Positions 16,847 through 24,323 of a stretch of 44,056 bases of DNA are shown here, piece by piece. This DNA comes from Tissierellia bacterium (GTDB taxonomy: Bacteria; Bacillota; Clostridia; Tissierellales; Peptoniphilaceae), in the NCBI GenBank assembly GCA_030532305.1, contig JAUNLJ010000015.1, forward strand, positions 1-44,056. Reading direction: 5' to 3'. Made by a program: the position numbers and the translations under genes. The first letter of the stretch is position 1; each line of letters starts with the position of its first letter. Under the pieces are notes generated by a model. The model did no database searches. It saw nothing but the letters and a program-made list of their open reading frames with translations, and was not told the origin of the DNA.

Positions 16847-17719
16847 ATGTTGCAATATGAAGGAGATGTCTACCGGCCCCCCTCTGAATGGCGGAGTTTG
16901 ATTGTCCAGGCCACGGTGGGCTGTTCCAACAATAGCTGCACTTTTTGCGGCATGTACAAGGAAGATGTCTTCCATGTGAAGGATGAGGCCCAGCTCTTTA
17001 GGGACCTGGAAGAGGAGGCCTACCACTATAGTGACTATGAGCGAATTTTTGTAGCCGATGGGGATGCCCTCTGCCTGCCTACAGACCGTCTTCTTAGACT
17101 TTTTCACAAGCTAAAAGACCTCTTTAAAAGGGCCAAGCGAATTGGGATCTATGCCACGGCCCGGGATGTCAATAGGAAGTCCCTAGAAGACTTGGTCCAG
17201 CTCAGGGAGGCGGGCCTGGGCATGGTCTATTTGGGGGTAGAGACGGGGTCTAGGGACCTGCTTAAGGAGATTAAGAAGAACATGAGCCCAGAAGACATGG
17301 TCCAGGCAGCCAAAAAGCTCCATGAGGCGGGGCTCGCCCAAAGTGTCACCCTGATTGCTGGCCTAGCTGGCCGGGGCCGGTCCATCCAGTATGCCGCCGA
17401 GACAGCCCAGTTGGTCTCCCAGATGAACCCGGACTATGTGTCCTACCTGACCCTAAACCTCCAGGAGGGGTCTGAGCTAATGGCCCGTTACCGGAGGGGG
17501 GACTTTGTTCCTGTAGGGGCAGAGGAGGCCCTAGCCGAGATCTACGACTTTTTAAACCACTACCAGGGCCAGGGCCCTACGGTCTTTAGGTCCAACCACG
17601 CCTCCAACTACCTGGCCCTGGCTGGGGACCTGCCCCAGGACATTCCCTATTTAAAAAAGGCCATAGAAAACACCATTGAGACAGGAAACTACCGGGCCGA
17701 ATTTTCTCGCCGTCTCTAG
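16847..17719 (+). CDS. Radical SAM protein, Elp3-like core
   Basis: This 290-residue protein has a radical SAM core. The cluster-binding cysteines are Cys26, Cys31 and Cys34 (GCSNNSCTFCGMY), giving C-x4-C-x2-C spacing rather than the usual C-x3-C-x2-C. LGVETGS and the TLIAGLAGRG region fit the Elp3/MiaB-like barrel used to bind SAM. No extra cluster domain is present. The reaction is unknown. AAGGTGAG precedes the ATG. The acetyltransferase gene follows 65 bases later in the same direction, so they may share a transcript. Confidence 0.8.
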   Translation: MLQYEGDVYRPPSEWRSLIVQATVGCSNNSCTFCGMYKEDVFHVKDEAQLFRDLEEEAYHYSDYERIFVADGDALCLPTDRLLRLFHKLKDLFKRAKRIGIYATARDVNRKSLEDLVQLREAGLGMVYLGVETGSRDLLKEIKKNMSPEDMVQAAKKLHEAGLAQSVTLIAGLAGRGRSIQYAAETAQLVSQMNPDYVSYLTLNLQEGSELMARYRRGDFVPVGAEEALAEIYDFLNHYQGQGPTVFRSNHASNYLALAGDLPQDIPYLKKAIENTIETGNYRAEFSRRL

Positions 17720-17783
17720 ACCTGGTTCTAGGAGCCAGGCTAGGGGGCTAAAGGTCTTAAAAGAGGAAGAAGGAGACAAACCC

Positions 17784-19031
17784 ATGAGAGAAATAAAAAA
17801 ACTTGACCTAAGTCACTTGCCGGACTACCACCGGATTACCGTCAATGCCTACCCCCGAGGCAAGGACCTAAGCCCTGAAGGGGTCCAGGCCTATTTTGAA
17901 GAGGTAGGGGCCCTGATGAAGGCCGATGACAAGGTCCACTTTTATGGCCTTTTTGAAGCCGGCAAGCTAGCCGGGGTCATGCGGGTCTTTGACTTTGACA
18001 TGAACCTTTTTGGAAGGATAGAAACCGTTACGGGCCTGGGCTTTTTGGCTGTGGACCTGGCCCACAAAAAAGAAAAGATGGCCCGGGACCTGGTCCAGTT
18101 TTTTGAAGAAGACTCCCTAAAAAGAGACCACCCCTTGGGCTGCCTCCTTCCCTTTAGGCCGGACTTTTACAAGACCATGGGCTACGGTTTTGGGACCAAG
18201 TACAACCGGTATGTATTGGCTCCCAGCCAGATCCCGGCCTGCCAGGACCGGGGAGATATCCGCTATATAGACAAGAAGGACCTGTCTAGTCTGGTGGACT
18301 TCCAAAGGCTCCTAGTCCAAAAGACCCATGGGATGGCCTACAAGCTAGAGAGCGAAATTAGGGACCTAAAAGAAGACCGGGAGGTCCGTTTAGTGGGGGC
18401 CTATGAGGGGGAAGAAATGACCGGCTACCTGATTTTTGACATGGTCCCCGGCCCCTCTGACAACTACTATGACAACAATCTTTCTGTAAGGGAGATGGCC
18501 TACCGGGACCCCAAGGCCCTCCGCCAGCTCCTGGGCTTTTTAAATAGGCAGGCAGACCAGGCCCGTTTGGTCTTTTTTAACACCACCGACCCGGACTTCC
18601 ACTATCTTTTAGACAACCCCACCCGGCCTGGGGGAGCCTATGTGGATTTTGGCAACCTGGAGGCCAACAGCCAGTATATTGGCCCCATGTACAAGGTCTT
18701 TGACTTTAGGCGGGCCCTGGAAAAATTTGAGGGCCGGACCTATCATGGGGTGGACCTAAGGGCTCGTTTTATCATTGAAGATGAGTTGGCCCACGAGAAA
18801 AAGACCCTGGTCCTCCACCTAAACCAGGGGCAAGTGGACCTGGACCAAGAGGACTACAGCCTGACCATAGACATTAAACTAGCGGACCTTTCCTCCCTCT
18901 ATATGGGGACCGTATCTGCCCATGGCCTCTACCGGCTGGGCCGCCTAAGGCTAGATGACCCCTCCCAGTTAGACCTTTTAAACCAGGCCTTTAGCCTACC
19001 TAGACCCCCAGCCTTTAATACAGACTTTTAA
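17784..19031 (+). CDS. Eis-like GNAT acetyltransferase
   Basis: This 415-residue protein resembles the Eis family: an N-terminal GNAT domain (about 1-150), a second GNAT-like half, and a C-terminal SCP2-like domain with repeated short hydrophobic strands. The acetyl-CoA loop (VDLAHKKEKMARDLVQ) is looser than the classic V-x-P-x-x-R-x-x-G-x-G. Eis enzymes acetylate amines such as aminoglycosides or protein lysines; the substrate here is unknown. A longer frame opens at 17676 but overlaps the radical SAM gene; AAGGAG precedes the ATG at 17784 (MREIKKLDL), which I chose. Confidence 0.75.
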   Translation: MREIKKLDLSHLPDYHRITVNAYPRGKDLSPEGVQAYFEEVGALMKADDKVHFYGLFEAGKLAGVMRVFDFDMNLFGRIETVTGLGFLAVDLAHKKEKMARDLVQFFEEDSLKRDHPLGCLLPFRPDFYKTMGYGFGTKYNRYVLAPSQIPACQDRGDIRYIDKKDLSSLVDFQRLLVQKTHGMAYKLESEIRDLKEDREVRLVGAYEGEEMTGYLIFDMVPGPSDNYYDNNLSVREMAYRDPKALRQLLGFLNRQADQARLVFFNTTDPDFHYLLDNPTRPGGAYVDFGNLEANSQYIGPMYKVFDFRRALEKFEGRTYHGVDLRARFIIEDELAHEKKTLVLHLNQGQVDLDQEDYSLTIDIKLADLSSLYMGTVSAHGLYRLGRLRLDDPSQLDLLNQAFSLPRPPAFNTDF

Positions 19032-19053
19032 GGGCTAGACCAAGCCACAAAAA

Positions 19054-19079
19054 AAGGACCTCCTCCCAAGGGGGTCCTT
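19054..19079. terminator. Hairpin after the acetyltransferase gene
   Basis: AAGGACC pairs with GGTCCTT around a 12-base loop. The T-run is weak on the plus strand but seven T residues follow on the minus strand, so its direction is uncertain. Confidence 0.55.
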
Positions 19080-19140
19080 AGTTATAAGTGCCTATTTTAG
19101 CCAGGAAAAAATATTTTATATATATTTATTTCTTATATAA

Positions 19141-19222
19141 GCTGTTTTTTACAATCATTTCCTATACTGGAACCATAGGAAATTGGCTTTGACCTGCTGG
19201 CAAAGACCGTCATAGCTCACCC
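19141..19222. other. Run of inverted repeats, possible structured RNA
   Basis: TTTCCTAT (19158-19165) pairs with ATAGGAAA (19175-19182), and CTTTG (19187-19191) pairs with CAAAG (19201-19205). These lie just before a bidirectional terminator in a 230-base gap without genes. No convincing promoter was found on either strand, so a small RNA is only a possibility. Confidence 0.25.
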
Positions 19223-19249
19223 AAAAGACCTCGAAAACGAGGTCTTTTT
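19223..19249. terminator. Bidirectional terminator downstream of the GlsB-like gene
   Basis: AAAGACCTCG pairs perfectly with CGAGGTCTTT around an AAAA loop, with A and T flanks on both sides. Confidence 0.85.
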
Positions 19250-19267
19250 GCCTTCTAGGGAGGCCCT

Positions 19268-19522
19268 TTAACGGCCCCTAATGGCGTTGACAATAAATAA
19301 GAGGACCACAGAGCCTAAAATGGCAATAAAGAAGGACCGGATGTTAAAGCCGGTGACGGTCCCCATGTGGAGGAGGTGGGTAGAAAGAAAGCCCCCAATA
19401 GAAGAGCCCACAATCCCTACAAGAATGTTGGCACAGCCTCCCATTTCAGCATCGGTCTTCATAATTTTACTGGCTATCCAGCCAGCAATCGCTCCAAAAA
19501 TAATCCAAGAAATAAAACCCAT
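19268..19522 (-). CDS. GlsB/YeaQ/YmgE family stress-response membrane protein
   Basis: This 84-residue protein has three hydrophobic segments and the family pattern: GFISWIIFGAIAGWIASKIM at the N-terminus, GGCANILVGIVGSSIGGFL in the middle and FFIAILGSVVLLFIVNAIRGR at the end. Members are small stress-induced membrane proteins, sometimes called transglycosylase-associated; the mechanism is unknown. AAGGAGG precedes the ATG. It is a single-gene unit divergent from nadA. Confidence 0.9.
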   Translation of the reverse strand: MGFISWIIFGAIAGWIASKIMKTDAEMGGCANILVGIVGSSIGGFLSTHLLHMGTVTGFNIRSFFIAILGSVVLLFIVNAIRGR

Positions 19523-19639
19523 AAAGGCCTCCTTCTCACTCTAAAAAAATAATTAACTAACTAACTTATATTTTTCTTATACCCAAAGACCGGGCCAGGA
19601 AATAGTATATTAAAAAACTAGTTTAAAAAACTTACCAGC

Positions 19640-19661
19640 TGACAAGACAAGTGTCTTGTCA
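19640..19661. promoter_or_regulatory. Palindromic operator over the nadA -35 box (probable NiaR site)
   Basis: TGACAAGACA-AG-TGTCTTGTCA is a perfect 10-bp inverted repeat with a 2-base centre. Its right arm contains the -35 box TTGTCA of the nadA promoter. The niaR gene, encoding the niacin-responsive repressor, is in the same operon, so NiaR is the obvious candidate. Binding would block RNA polymerase and repress NAD synthesis when niacin is available. Confidence 0.8.
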
Positions 19662-19684
19662 CCCTGGCTTTTTTTTGCTATAAT
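19656..19684 (+). promoter_or_regulatory. Promoter of the nadA-nadC-niaR-nadX operon
   Basis: TTGTCA (19656-19661) and a perfect TATAAT (19679-19684) are 17 bases apart, and TGC precedes the -10 box (extended -10). Confidence 0.85.
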
Positions 19685-19748
19685 AGGGACCATGTTTAAA
19701 GGTTAGCTTAGTGTAAATCCATGAAAAATATAAGTAAAGAGGCGAAGA

Positions 19749-20666
19749 ATGACAAATCAAGAATTAGACCGACTAAAACAAGATAGGGATGTGGCCATTA
19801 TGGCCCATTACTATGTGGATGGAGAGATCCAAGACATGGCCGACTATGTGGGGGACTCCTTCTTTTTAGCTCAAAAGGCCCTAGAGATTGAAGCGCAAAA
19901 CATTATCATGGCGGGGGTTTCCTTTATGGGGGAAAGTATCAAGATCCTTAACCCGGACAAGACCGTCTACCTACCTGACCAAGAGGCGGACTGCCCCATG
20001 GCCCATATGGTGACTTTAGAAAAGATCCAAGAGATGCGGGAGGCCTATGAGGACCTGGCGGTGGTCTGCTATGTCAACTCCACTGCAGAAATCAAGGCCC
20101 ATTCAGACTACTGCTGCACCTCTGCCAATGCCGTTAAGGTTCTTTCAGCCATTGAGGCCAAGAATATTTTCTTTATTCCCGATGGCAACCTGGGGGCCAA
20201 CATTTCTGGCTTCTTCCCAGACAAGAACATTATCTGCAATGATGGGGCCTGCCCTGTCCACCATGAGGTGACCCTAGACCAGGTTAAGAGCCTAAGACAG
20301 GCCCATCCCGGGGCCAAGGTCCTAGCCCATCCTGAGTGCCGGCCTGAAATTATGGAGTTTGTAGACTATAAGGGGTCCACTTCTGGCATCCTAAAGGCGG
20401 TGGAAGACCTAGGGGGGGACGAATTTATTGTCCTGACAGAAGAAGGCATTGCCTGGAAACTACAAAAGACCTATCCTGACAAGACCTTTATCTTTAACGA
20501 CATGGTTTGCCAGGGCATGAAGCAGGTTAAAAAGGAAGACATCCTAAGAATCATAGAAGAAGGGGGGCCAGAAGTCACCCTAGATGAGGACCTTCGGATA
20601 GCCGCAAGAAAGCCCCTAGAAAGAATGCTAGAGGTCTGTGCGTCCCCCCAAAAGGCACTAGTATAA
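19749..20666 (+). CDS. nadA: Quinolinate synthase A
   Basis: This 305-residue [4Fe-4S] enzyme condenses iminoaspartate with dihydroxyacetone phosphate to quinolinate. The three cluster cysteines are Cys82 (ADCPMAHM), Cys168 (DGACPVHHE) and Cys254 (MVCQGMK), as in Thermotoga NadA. HYYVDGEIQDMADYVGDS is the substrate loop. Length and spacing are typical. It is the first gene of a NAD operon and needs the Fe-S machinery encoded 4 kb downstream. nadB is absent; nadX, three genes on, likely supplies iminoaspartate. Confidence 0.96.
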   Translation: MTNQELDRLKQDRDVAIMAHYYVDGEIQDMADYVGDSFFLAQKALEIEAQNIIMAGVSFMGESIKILNPDKTVYLPDQEADCPMAHMVTLEKIQEMREAYEDLAVVCYVNSTAEIKAHSDYCCTSANAVKVLSAIEAKNIFFIPDGNLGANISGFFPDKNIICNDGACPVHHEVTLDQVKSLRQAHPGAKVLAHPECRPEIMEFVDYKGSTSGILKAVEDLGGDEFIVLTEEGIAWKLQKTYPDKTFIFNDMVCQGMKQVKKEDILRIIEEGGPEVTLDEDLRIAARKPLERMLEVCASPQKALV

Positions 20667-20677
20667 GGAGGGCATCT

Positions 20678-21541
20678 GTGGGTCAAGGAGGATTAAGTCA
20701 CTTTTTAATTGATGAGTATATTTTAGCCGGCCTTAGGGAGGACATGAACGGGGAGGATGTCTCCACCCAGGCCCTGGTAGGACCCAGGGACTGGGGCCGG
20801 GTGGACCTTTTAGCCAAGGAGGAGGGCATCCTAGCTGGCCTAGGGGTCTTTAAACGGGTCTTTGAGCTCTTGGATCCAGAGGTCTCCTTTAGCTTCTATA
20901 AGGAGGACGGAGACGCCCTGGAAGCTGGAGAAAAAATAGGGACCCTGGAGGGACCCATCCGGGCCCTTTTAAGTGGGGAGCGCCTGGCCCTAAACTTCCT
21001 CCAACGAATGAGTGGGATTGCCAGCTACACCCACCAGATGGTCCAGGCCCTGGGCGAGACCAAGACCCAGCTGGTGGACACCCGGAAGACCACCCCCAAT
21101 TTTAGGCTCTTTGAAAAGTATGCTGTCCGGGTAGGTGGGGGCAGGTCCCACCGCTATAACCTAACTGACGGGGTCATGTTAAAGGACAACCATATTGGGG
21201 CAGCCGGGTCTATTAAAAAGGCCGTCCAGGGGGCCAGGGACTATGCTCCCTTTGTAAGAAAGATTGAAGTTGAAGTTGAAGATATGGACCAGGTCCAGGA
21301 GGCCCTAGAGGCCCGGGCAGATATTATCATGCTGGATAATATGAGCCCCGAGAAGATCAGGGAGGCCGTGGCCCTTATAGGGGGCCGGGCCCAGGTGGAG
21401 GTCTCTGGAAATATCAGTCTTGAAAATATTAGGGCCTATGGCCAGCTGGGGGCTGACTTTATTTCCTCGGGGTCCCTCACCCATTCAGCTCCTGTCTTGG
21501 ACCTATCCCTAAAGGGGTTGAAACACATTGGTAGCCACTAA
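20678..21541 (+). CDS. nadC: Nicotinate-nucleotide pyrophosphorylase (carboxylating)
   Basis: This 287-residue enzyme converts quinolinate and PRPP to nicotinic acid mononucleotide. DTRKTTPNFRLFEKYAVRVGG with HRYNLTDGVMLKDNH is the active-site signature, and VEVSGNIS is the phosphate-binding end of the barrel. The start is a GTG at 20678 with AAGGAGGG 5 bases upstream and no better ATG. It lies 11 bases after nadA and overlaps niaR by 14 bases. Confidence 0.95.
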   Translation: MGQGGLSHFLIDEYILAGLREDMNGEDVSTQALVGPRDWGRVDLLAKEEGILAGLGVFKRVFELLDPEVSFSFYKEDGDALEAGEKIGTLEGPIRALLSGERLALNFLQRMSGIASYTHQMVQALGETKTQLVDTRKTTPNFRLFEKYAVRVGGGRSHRYNLTDGVMLKDNHIGAAGSIKKAVQGARDYAPFVRKIEVEVEDMDQVQEALEARADIIMLDNMSPEKIREAVALIGGRAQVEVSGNISLENIRAYGQLGADFISSGSLTHSAPVLDLSLKGLKHIGSH

Positions 21542-22043
21542 AGAAGATAGACTCCAACAGATTGAAGATATATTAAGACAGGCCAAGGACCCCATTTCAG
21601 GAGGGGCCCTGGCCAAAAAATTTGACGTGTCTCGCCAGGTTATTGTCCAAGACATTAGCCTTTTAAGGGCCCGTCAGCTCCCCATTGCCTCCACCTACAA
21701 GGGCTATATTATGAAGGACCAGGTCCCCCACCAGAGGATCTTCAAGGTTTTTCATACAGACGAAGACATTGTGACGGAGATGAACCAGATTGTGGATTTG
21801 GGAGCCTGTATCGAAGATGTCTTTATCCAGCACCGGATCTATGGGGAGATCCGGGCGGATATGAAGGTCAAGTCCCGCAAGGACGTGGAGGACTTTATGG
21901 AGGGGATCTACACCAGCGTGTCCTCCCCCCTAAAAAACATTACCAACAATTACCATTTTCATACCATATCAGCAGATGATGAGAAAACCCTGGACCAGGT
22001 AGAGGCTGCTTTAGGGGCCCAAGGCTTTCTAGTAAAAGACTAA
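21528..22043 (+). CDS. niaR: Niacin-responsive NAD-biosynthesis repressor (HTH + 3H domain)
   Basis: This 171-residue regulator has an N-terminal HTH_11 domain (about residues 6-60, with SGGALAKKFDVSRQVIVQDI) and a C-terminal 3H domain. The metal-site residues are in place: His76, Glu84, His143 and His145, with the same relative positions as the nickel site in Thermotoga TM1602. The start is a TTG inside the end of nadC, with AAGGGG upstream. It probably binds the palindrome over the operon promoter and uses nicotinic acid as corepressor, so the operon is self-controlled. Confidence 0.92.
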   Translation: MVATKEDRLQQIEDILRQAKDPISGGALAKKFDVSRQVIVQDISLLRARQLPIASTYKGYIMKDQVPHQRIFKVFHTDEDIVTEMNQIVDLGACIEDVFIQHRIYGEIRADMKVKSRKDVEDFMEGIYTSVSSPLKNITNNYHFHTISADDEKTLDQVEAALGAQGFLVKD

Positions 22044-22060
22044 GTAAAAGGAGATAGACC

Positions 22061-22864
22061 ATGAAGAATTTAGCCGTTATCGGTTACGGAGCCTTGGGAA
22101 AACTACTGGTGTCCATTATAGAAGACCGGCTGACCCAGGACTATAAGTTAAGGGGGATCCTAGATATTGCCCTAGAAGGGGAGGCCGTCCAGGTGGGCGA
22201 CCGAAAAATCCCCCTCTACCCAGACTTTAAGGCCCTCTTAGAGGATGATTTAGACCTAGTGGTGGAAATTGCCGGGGTAGGGGCCCTCAAGGACTATGGG
22301 GTGGATATTTTAAGGTCTGGCCGGGACCTGGTGGTGACCTCTGTAGGGAGCCTGGCCGACGGGGACCTTTTAGAGGCCCTAAGAAAGGCGGCCCAGGAAG
22401 AGGGGAGGAAGGTCCACCTGACCTCTGGAGCTATTGGGGGCTTTGACCTCTTAATGACCCTTAAAATGATGGGGGGCGCCCAGGCCTCTATCCAGTCCAC
22501 CAAGGCCCCCAGGAGCCTTAATGGGGCCCCCTATTTGGAAGGCAAGGCCCTGCCCGAAGATGAGAGGGTCCTGGCCTTTTCAGGCAATGCCAAGGAGGCC
22601 ATTCAGGGCTTTCCTAAAAACACCAATGTGTCTGTGGCTGCAGCCCTAGCCACCACGGGGGTGGAAGATTTGGAAGTTAAGATTGTCTCTGACCCGGCCA
22701 GCCAGGGCAACCGTCACCAGGTGGTGGTAGAAACAGCCCAGGCCCAGGCCAAGATTGAGGTTTTGGCCAAGCCGGACAAGGACAATCCCAAGTCTTCTGT
22801 AACGGCAGCCTGGAGTGTGGCAGCCCTTTTAGCTAACCTGGCTAACCCCATCCAACTTTTCTAA
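22061..22864 (+). CDS. nadX: L-aspartate dehydrogenase
   Basis: This 267-residue NAD(P)-dependent enzyme oxidises L-aspartate to iminoaspartate. GYGALG at residues 8-13 is the nucleotide motif, and NTNVSVAAALATTGVEDL with VSDPA is the aspartate dehydrogenase signature. In this operon it takes the place of L-aspartate oxidase (NadB), avoiding oxygen or fumarate as acceptor, which suits an anaerobe. AAAGGAG precedes the ATG. A strong terminator ends the operon. Confidence 0.92.
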   Translation: MKNLAVIGYGALGKLLVSIIEDRLTQDYKLRGILDIALEGEAVQVGDRKIPLYPDFKALLEDDLDLVVEIAGVGALKDYGVDILRSGRDLVVTSVGSLADGDLLEALRKAAQEEGRKVHLTSGAIGGFDLLMTLKMMGGAQASIQSTKAPRSLNGAPYLEGKALPEDERVLAFSGNAKEAIQGFPKNTNVSVAAALATTGVEDLEVKIVSDPASQGNRHQVVVETAQAQAKIEVLAKPDKDNPKSSVTAAWSVAALLANLANPIQLF

Positions 22865-22874
22865 AAAACCAAAG

Positions 22875-22903
22875 GACCCTGGCCTAGACCAGGGTCTTTT
22901 TTA
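22875..22903 (+). terminator. Terminator of the NAD operon
   Basis: GACCCTGG pairs with CCAGGGTC around CCTAGA, followed by six T residues. Confidence 0.9.
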
Positions 22904-22940
22904 TGGGGGAGAAAAAATCCACAAAAGCCTGTGGGACTTG

Positions 22941-22949
22941 TGGTATAGT
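22941..22949 (+). promoter_or_regulatory. Extended -10 promoter of larB with flanking dyad
   Basis: TGGTATAGT lies 35 bases before the larB start. CCACAA (22919-22924) and TTGTGG (22938-22943) form a dyad ending at the -10 box and may be an operator; this is weak evidence. Confidence 0.5.
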
Positions 22950-22983
22950 AAAGGAAAAGCTTAGATAAGAAAGAAGGGGTTTT

Positions 22984-23730
22984 ATGGAGGAAAGAAAGTT
23001 AAGAGAGAACCTGGAGGCCCTAAAAAAGGGGGACCTAGAAGTGGACCAGGTCCTAGAAGAACTAAGGCTGGCCCCCTTTGAGGACCTGGGCCACACTAAG
23101 GTGGACCACCACCGGGGCCTCCGCCAGGGGGTGGCAGAGGTCATCTATGGGGAGGGCAAGAGCCTGGACCAGATCGACCAAATTGTCCAGGCCATGTTAG
23201 GGGCCGGACAAGACCCTATTTTGGTGACCCGGCTAAGCCCGGACCGGGGGGCCTTTTTAAAAGAAAAATTTGGGGCCCACTACAATGAGCCGGCCCGGAT
23301 GGCCCTTATCGGGTCCCCCCTAGAGCCAGGGGGCCGGGGGAAGATTTTGGTGGCCACAGGAGGGACCTCCGACCTGCCTGTGGCAGAGGAGGCGGCCTTT
23401 ACTGCTGAGGTTTTAGGCAACGAGGTCCTCCGCCTCTATGATGTGGGGGTGGCTGGCATCCACCGGCTCCTAAGCTACAAGGAAGACCTGATGGCCGCCA
23501 AGGTGATTATAGCCGTAGCCGGCATGGAAGGGGCCCTCCCCACAGTCATTGGGGGCCTGGTTTCCTGCCCGGTGATTGCCCTGCCCACCTCTGTAGGCTA
23601 TGGGGCCTCCTTGGGCGGAGTGGCCGCCCTCTTGTCCATGCTCAACTCCTGCGCCTCCGGGGTCAGCGTGGTCAATATAGACAATGGCTTTGGGGCCGGC
23701 TACCTGGCGGACCGGATCAATAAGATCTAG
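22984..23730 (+). CDS. larB: Pyridinium-3,5-biscarboxylic acid mononucleotide synthase LarB
   Basis: This 248-residue protein has the PurE-like fold of LarB in its C-terminal half (GGTSDLPVAEEAAF, DVGVAGIHRL, AGMEGALPTVIGGLVSCPVIALPTSVGYG). LarB carboxylates and hydrolyses nicotinic acid adenine dinucleotide to start the nickel-pincer cofactor of lactate racemase. Its substrate is a NAD-pathway intermediate, which explains the position beside the nad operon. larA, larC and larE are not in the window. A D-lactate dehydrogenase lies at 1242. The ATG lacks a strong ribosome site except AGAAGGGG upstream. Confidence 0.92.
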   Translation: MEERKLRENLEALKKGDLEVDQVLEELRLAPFEDLGHTKVDHHRGLRQGVAEVIYGEGKSLDQIDQIVQAMLGAGQDPILVTRLSPDRGAFLKEKFGAHYNEPARMALIGSPLEPGGRGKILVATGGTSDLPVAEEAAFTAEVLGNEVLRLYDVGVAGIHRLLSYKEDLMAAKVIIAVAGMEGALPTVIGGLVSCPVIALPTSVGYGASLGGVAALLSMLNSCASGVSVVNIDNGFGAGYLADRINKI

Positions 23731-23766
23731 AAAAAGTCTAAAGAAACAAGGGTTTATTCTCGATTT

Positions 23767-23787
23767 AAGGGGAAAGGCCCTTTTTTT
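23767..23787 (+). terminator. Short terminator after larB
   Basis: AAGGG pairs with CCCTT around a six-base loop and is followed by T residues. The stem is short. Confidence 0.55.
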
Positions 23788-23802
23788 ATGGGCCTAAAAA
23801 GA

Positions 23803-23825
23803 AATTCCATGAAAATACTGGGATT
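23803..23825. promoter_or_regulatory. Imperfect dyad upstream of the Rrf2 gene
   Basis: AAATTCC and GGGATTT form a nearly symmetric dyad around 10 bases, 15 bases upstream of the predicted -35 box. It could be a binding site for the Rrf2 protein encoded downstream. Candidate only. Confidence 0.35.
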
Positions 23826-23840
23826 TATTCATGTTTTCTG

Positions 23841-23869
23841 TTGAAAAATAGTGGCTTAGGGTATATCCT
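23841..23869 (+). promoter_or_regulatory. Promoter of the rrf2-nifS-nifU operon
   Basis: TTGAAA (23841-23846) and TATCCT (23864-23869) are 17 bases apart. Overlapping TATA-rich hexamers leave the exact -10 box open. Confidence 0.5.
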
Positions 23870-23914
23870 ATATATAACCCCAGGAAGTTAGTGGGAATAG
23901 AAGGAGGTCATATT

Positions 23915-24307
23915 GTGAGACTGTCTACCCGTAGTCGCTATGGTCTAATGGCCATGGAGATCTTAAAGGACTACTATGACAAGGAAGTTGTTTCTGTCAG
24001 CGCCATAGCTGAAGAAAAGAATATATCCACCTCCTATCTGGAACAACTCTTTTCCCTAATGAAAAAGAGCAAGCTGGTGGAGAGCACCCGAGGGTCTCAA
24101 GGGGGCTACCGCTTGACACGACCACCAGAGGAAATCACCATTGGAGAGATTTTAAATGCTCTTGAGGGGGACTTGGAGTTTTCCTGTTGTGAAGACGATA
24201 GGATGATTTGTCATCAAAAAGAGGCTTGTCGAACCAAGGAAGTACTCGACCGAATTGAATCAGCCATTGCCGGTGTAACAGATTCAATCACTCTTGCAGA
24301 CCTATAG
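23915..24307 (+). CDS. Rrf2 family regulator, IscR-like
   Basis: This 130-residue winged-helix regulator starts MRLSTRSRYGLMAMEIL, the standard Rrf2 N-terminus. The start is a GTG at 23915 with AGAAGGAGG upstream; the longer frame from 23891 is not needed. Cys91, Cys92, Cys99 and Cys105 lie in the region where IscR binds a [2Fe-2S] cluster, although the spacing is C-x6-C-x5-C. It heads an operon with nifS and nifU and so probably senses Fe-S status (IscR-like) or cysteine supply (CymR-like). Confidence 0.88.
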   Translation: MRLSTRSRYGLMAMEILKDYYDKEVVSVSAIAEEKNISTSYLEQLFSLMKKSKLVESTRGSQGGYRLTRPPEEITIGEILNALEGDLEFSCCEDDRMICHQKEACRTKEVLDRIESAIAGVTDSITLADL

Positions 24308-24323
24308 GAGGCGTAGAAAAAGA

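Noticed and set aside
19635..19678. The nadA palindrome as a simple terminator
   Set aside because: A T-run does follow, but the arms form the -35 box of a near-ideal promoter and no plus-strand gene ends just upstream.
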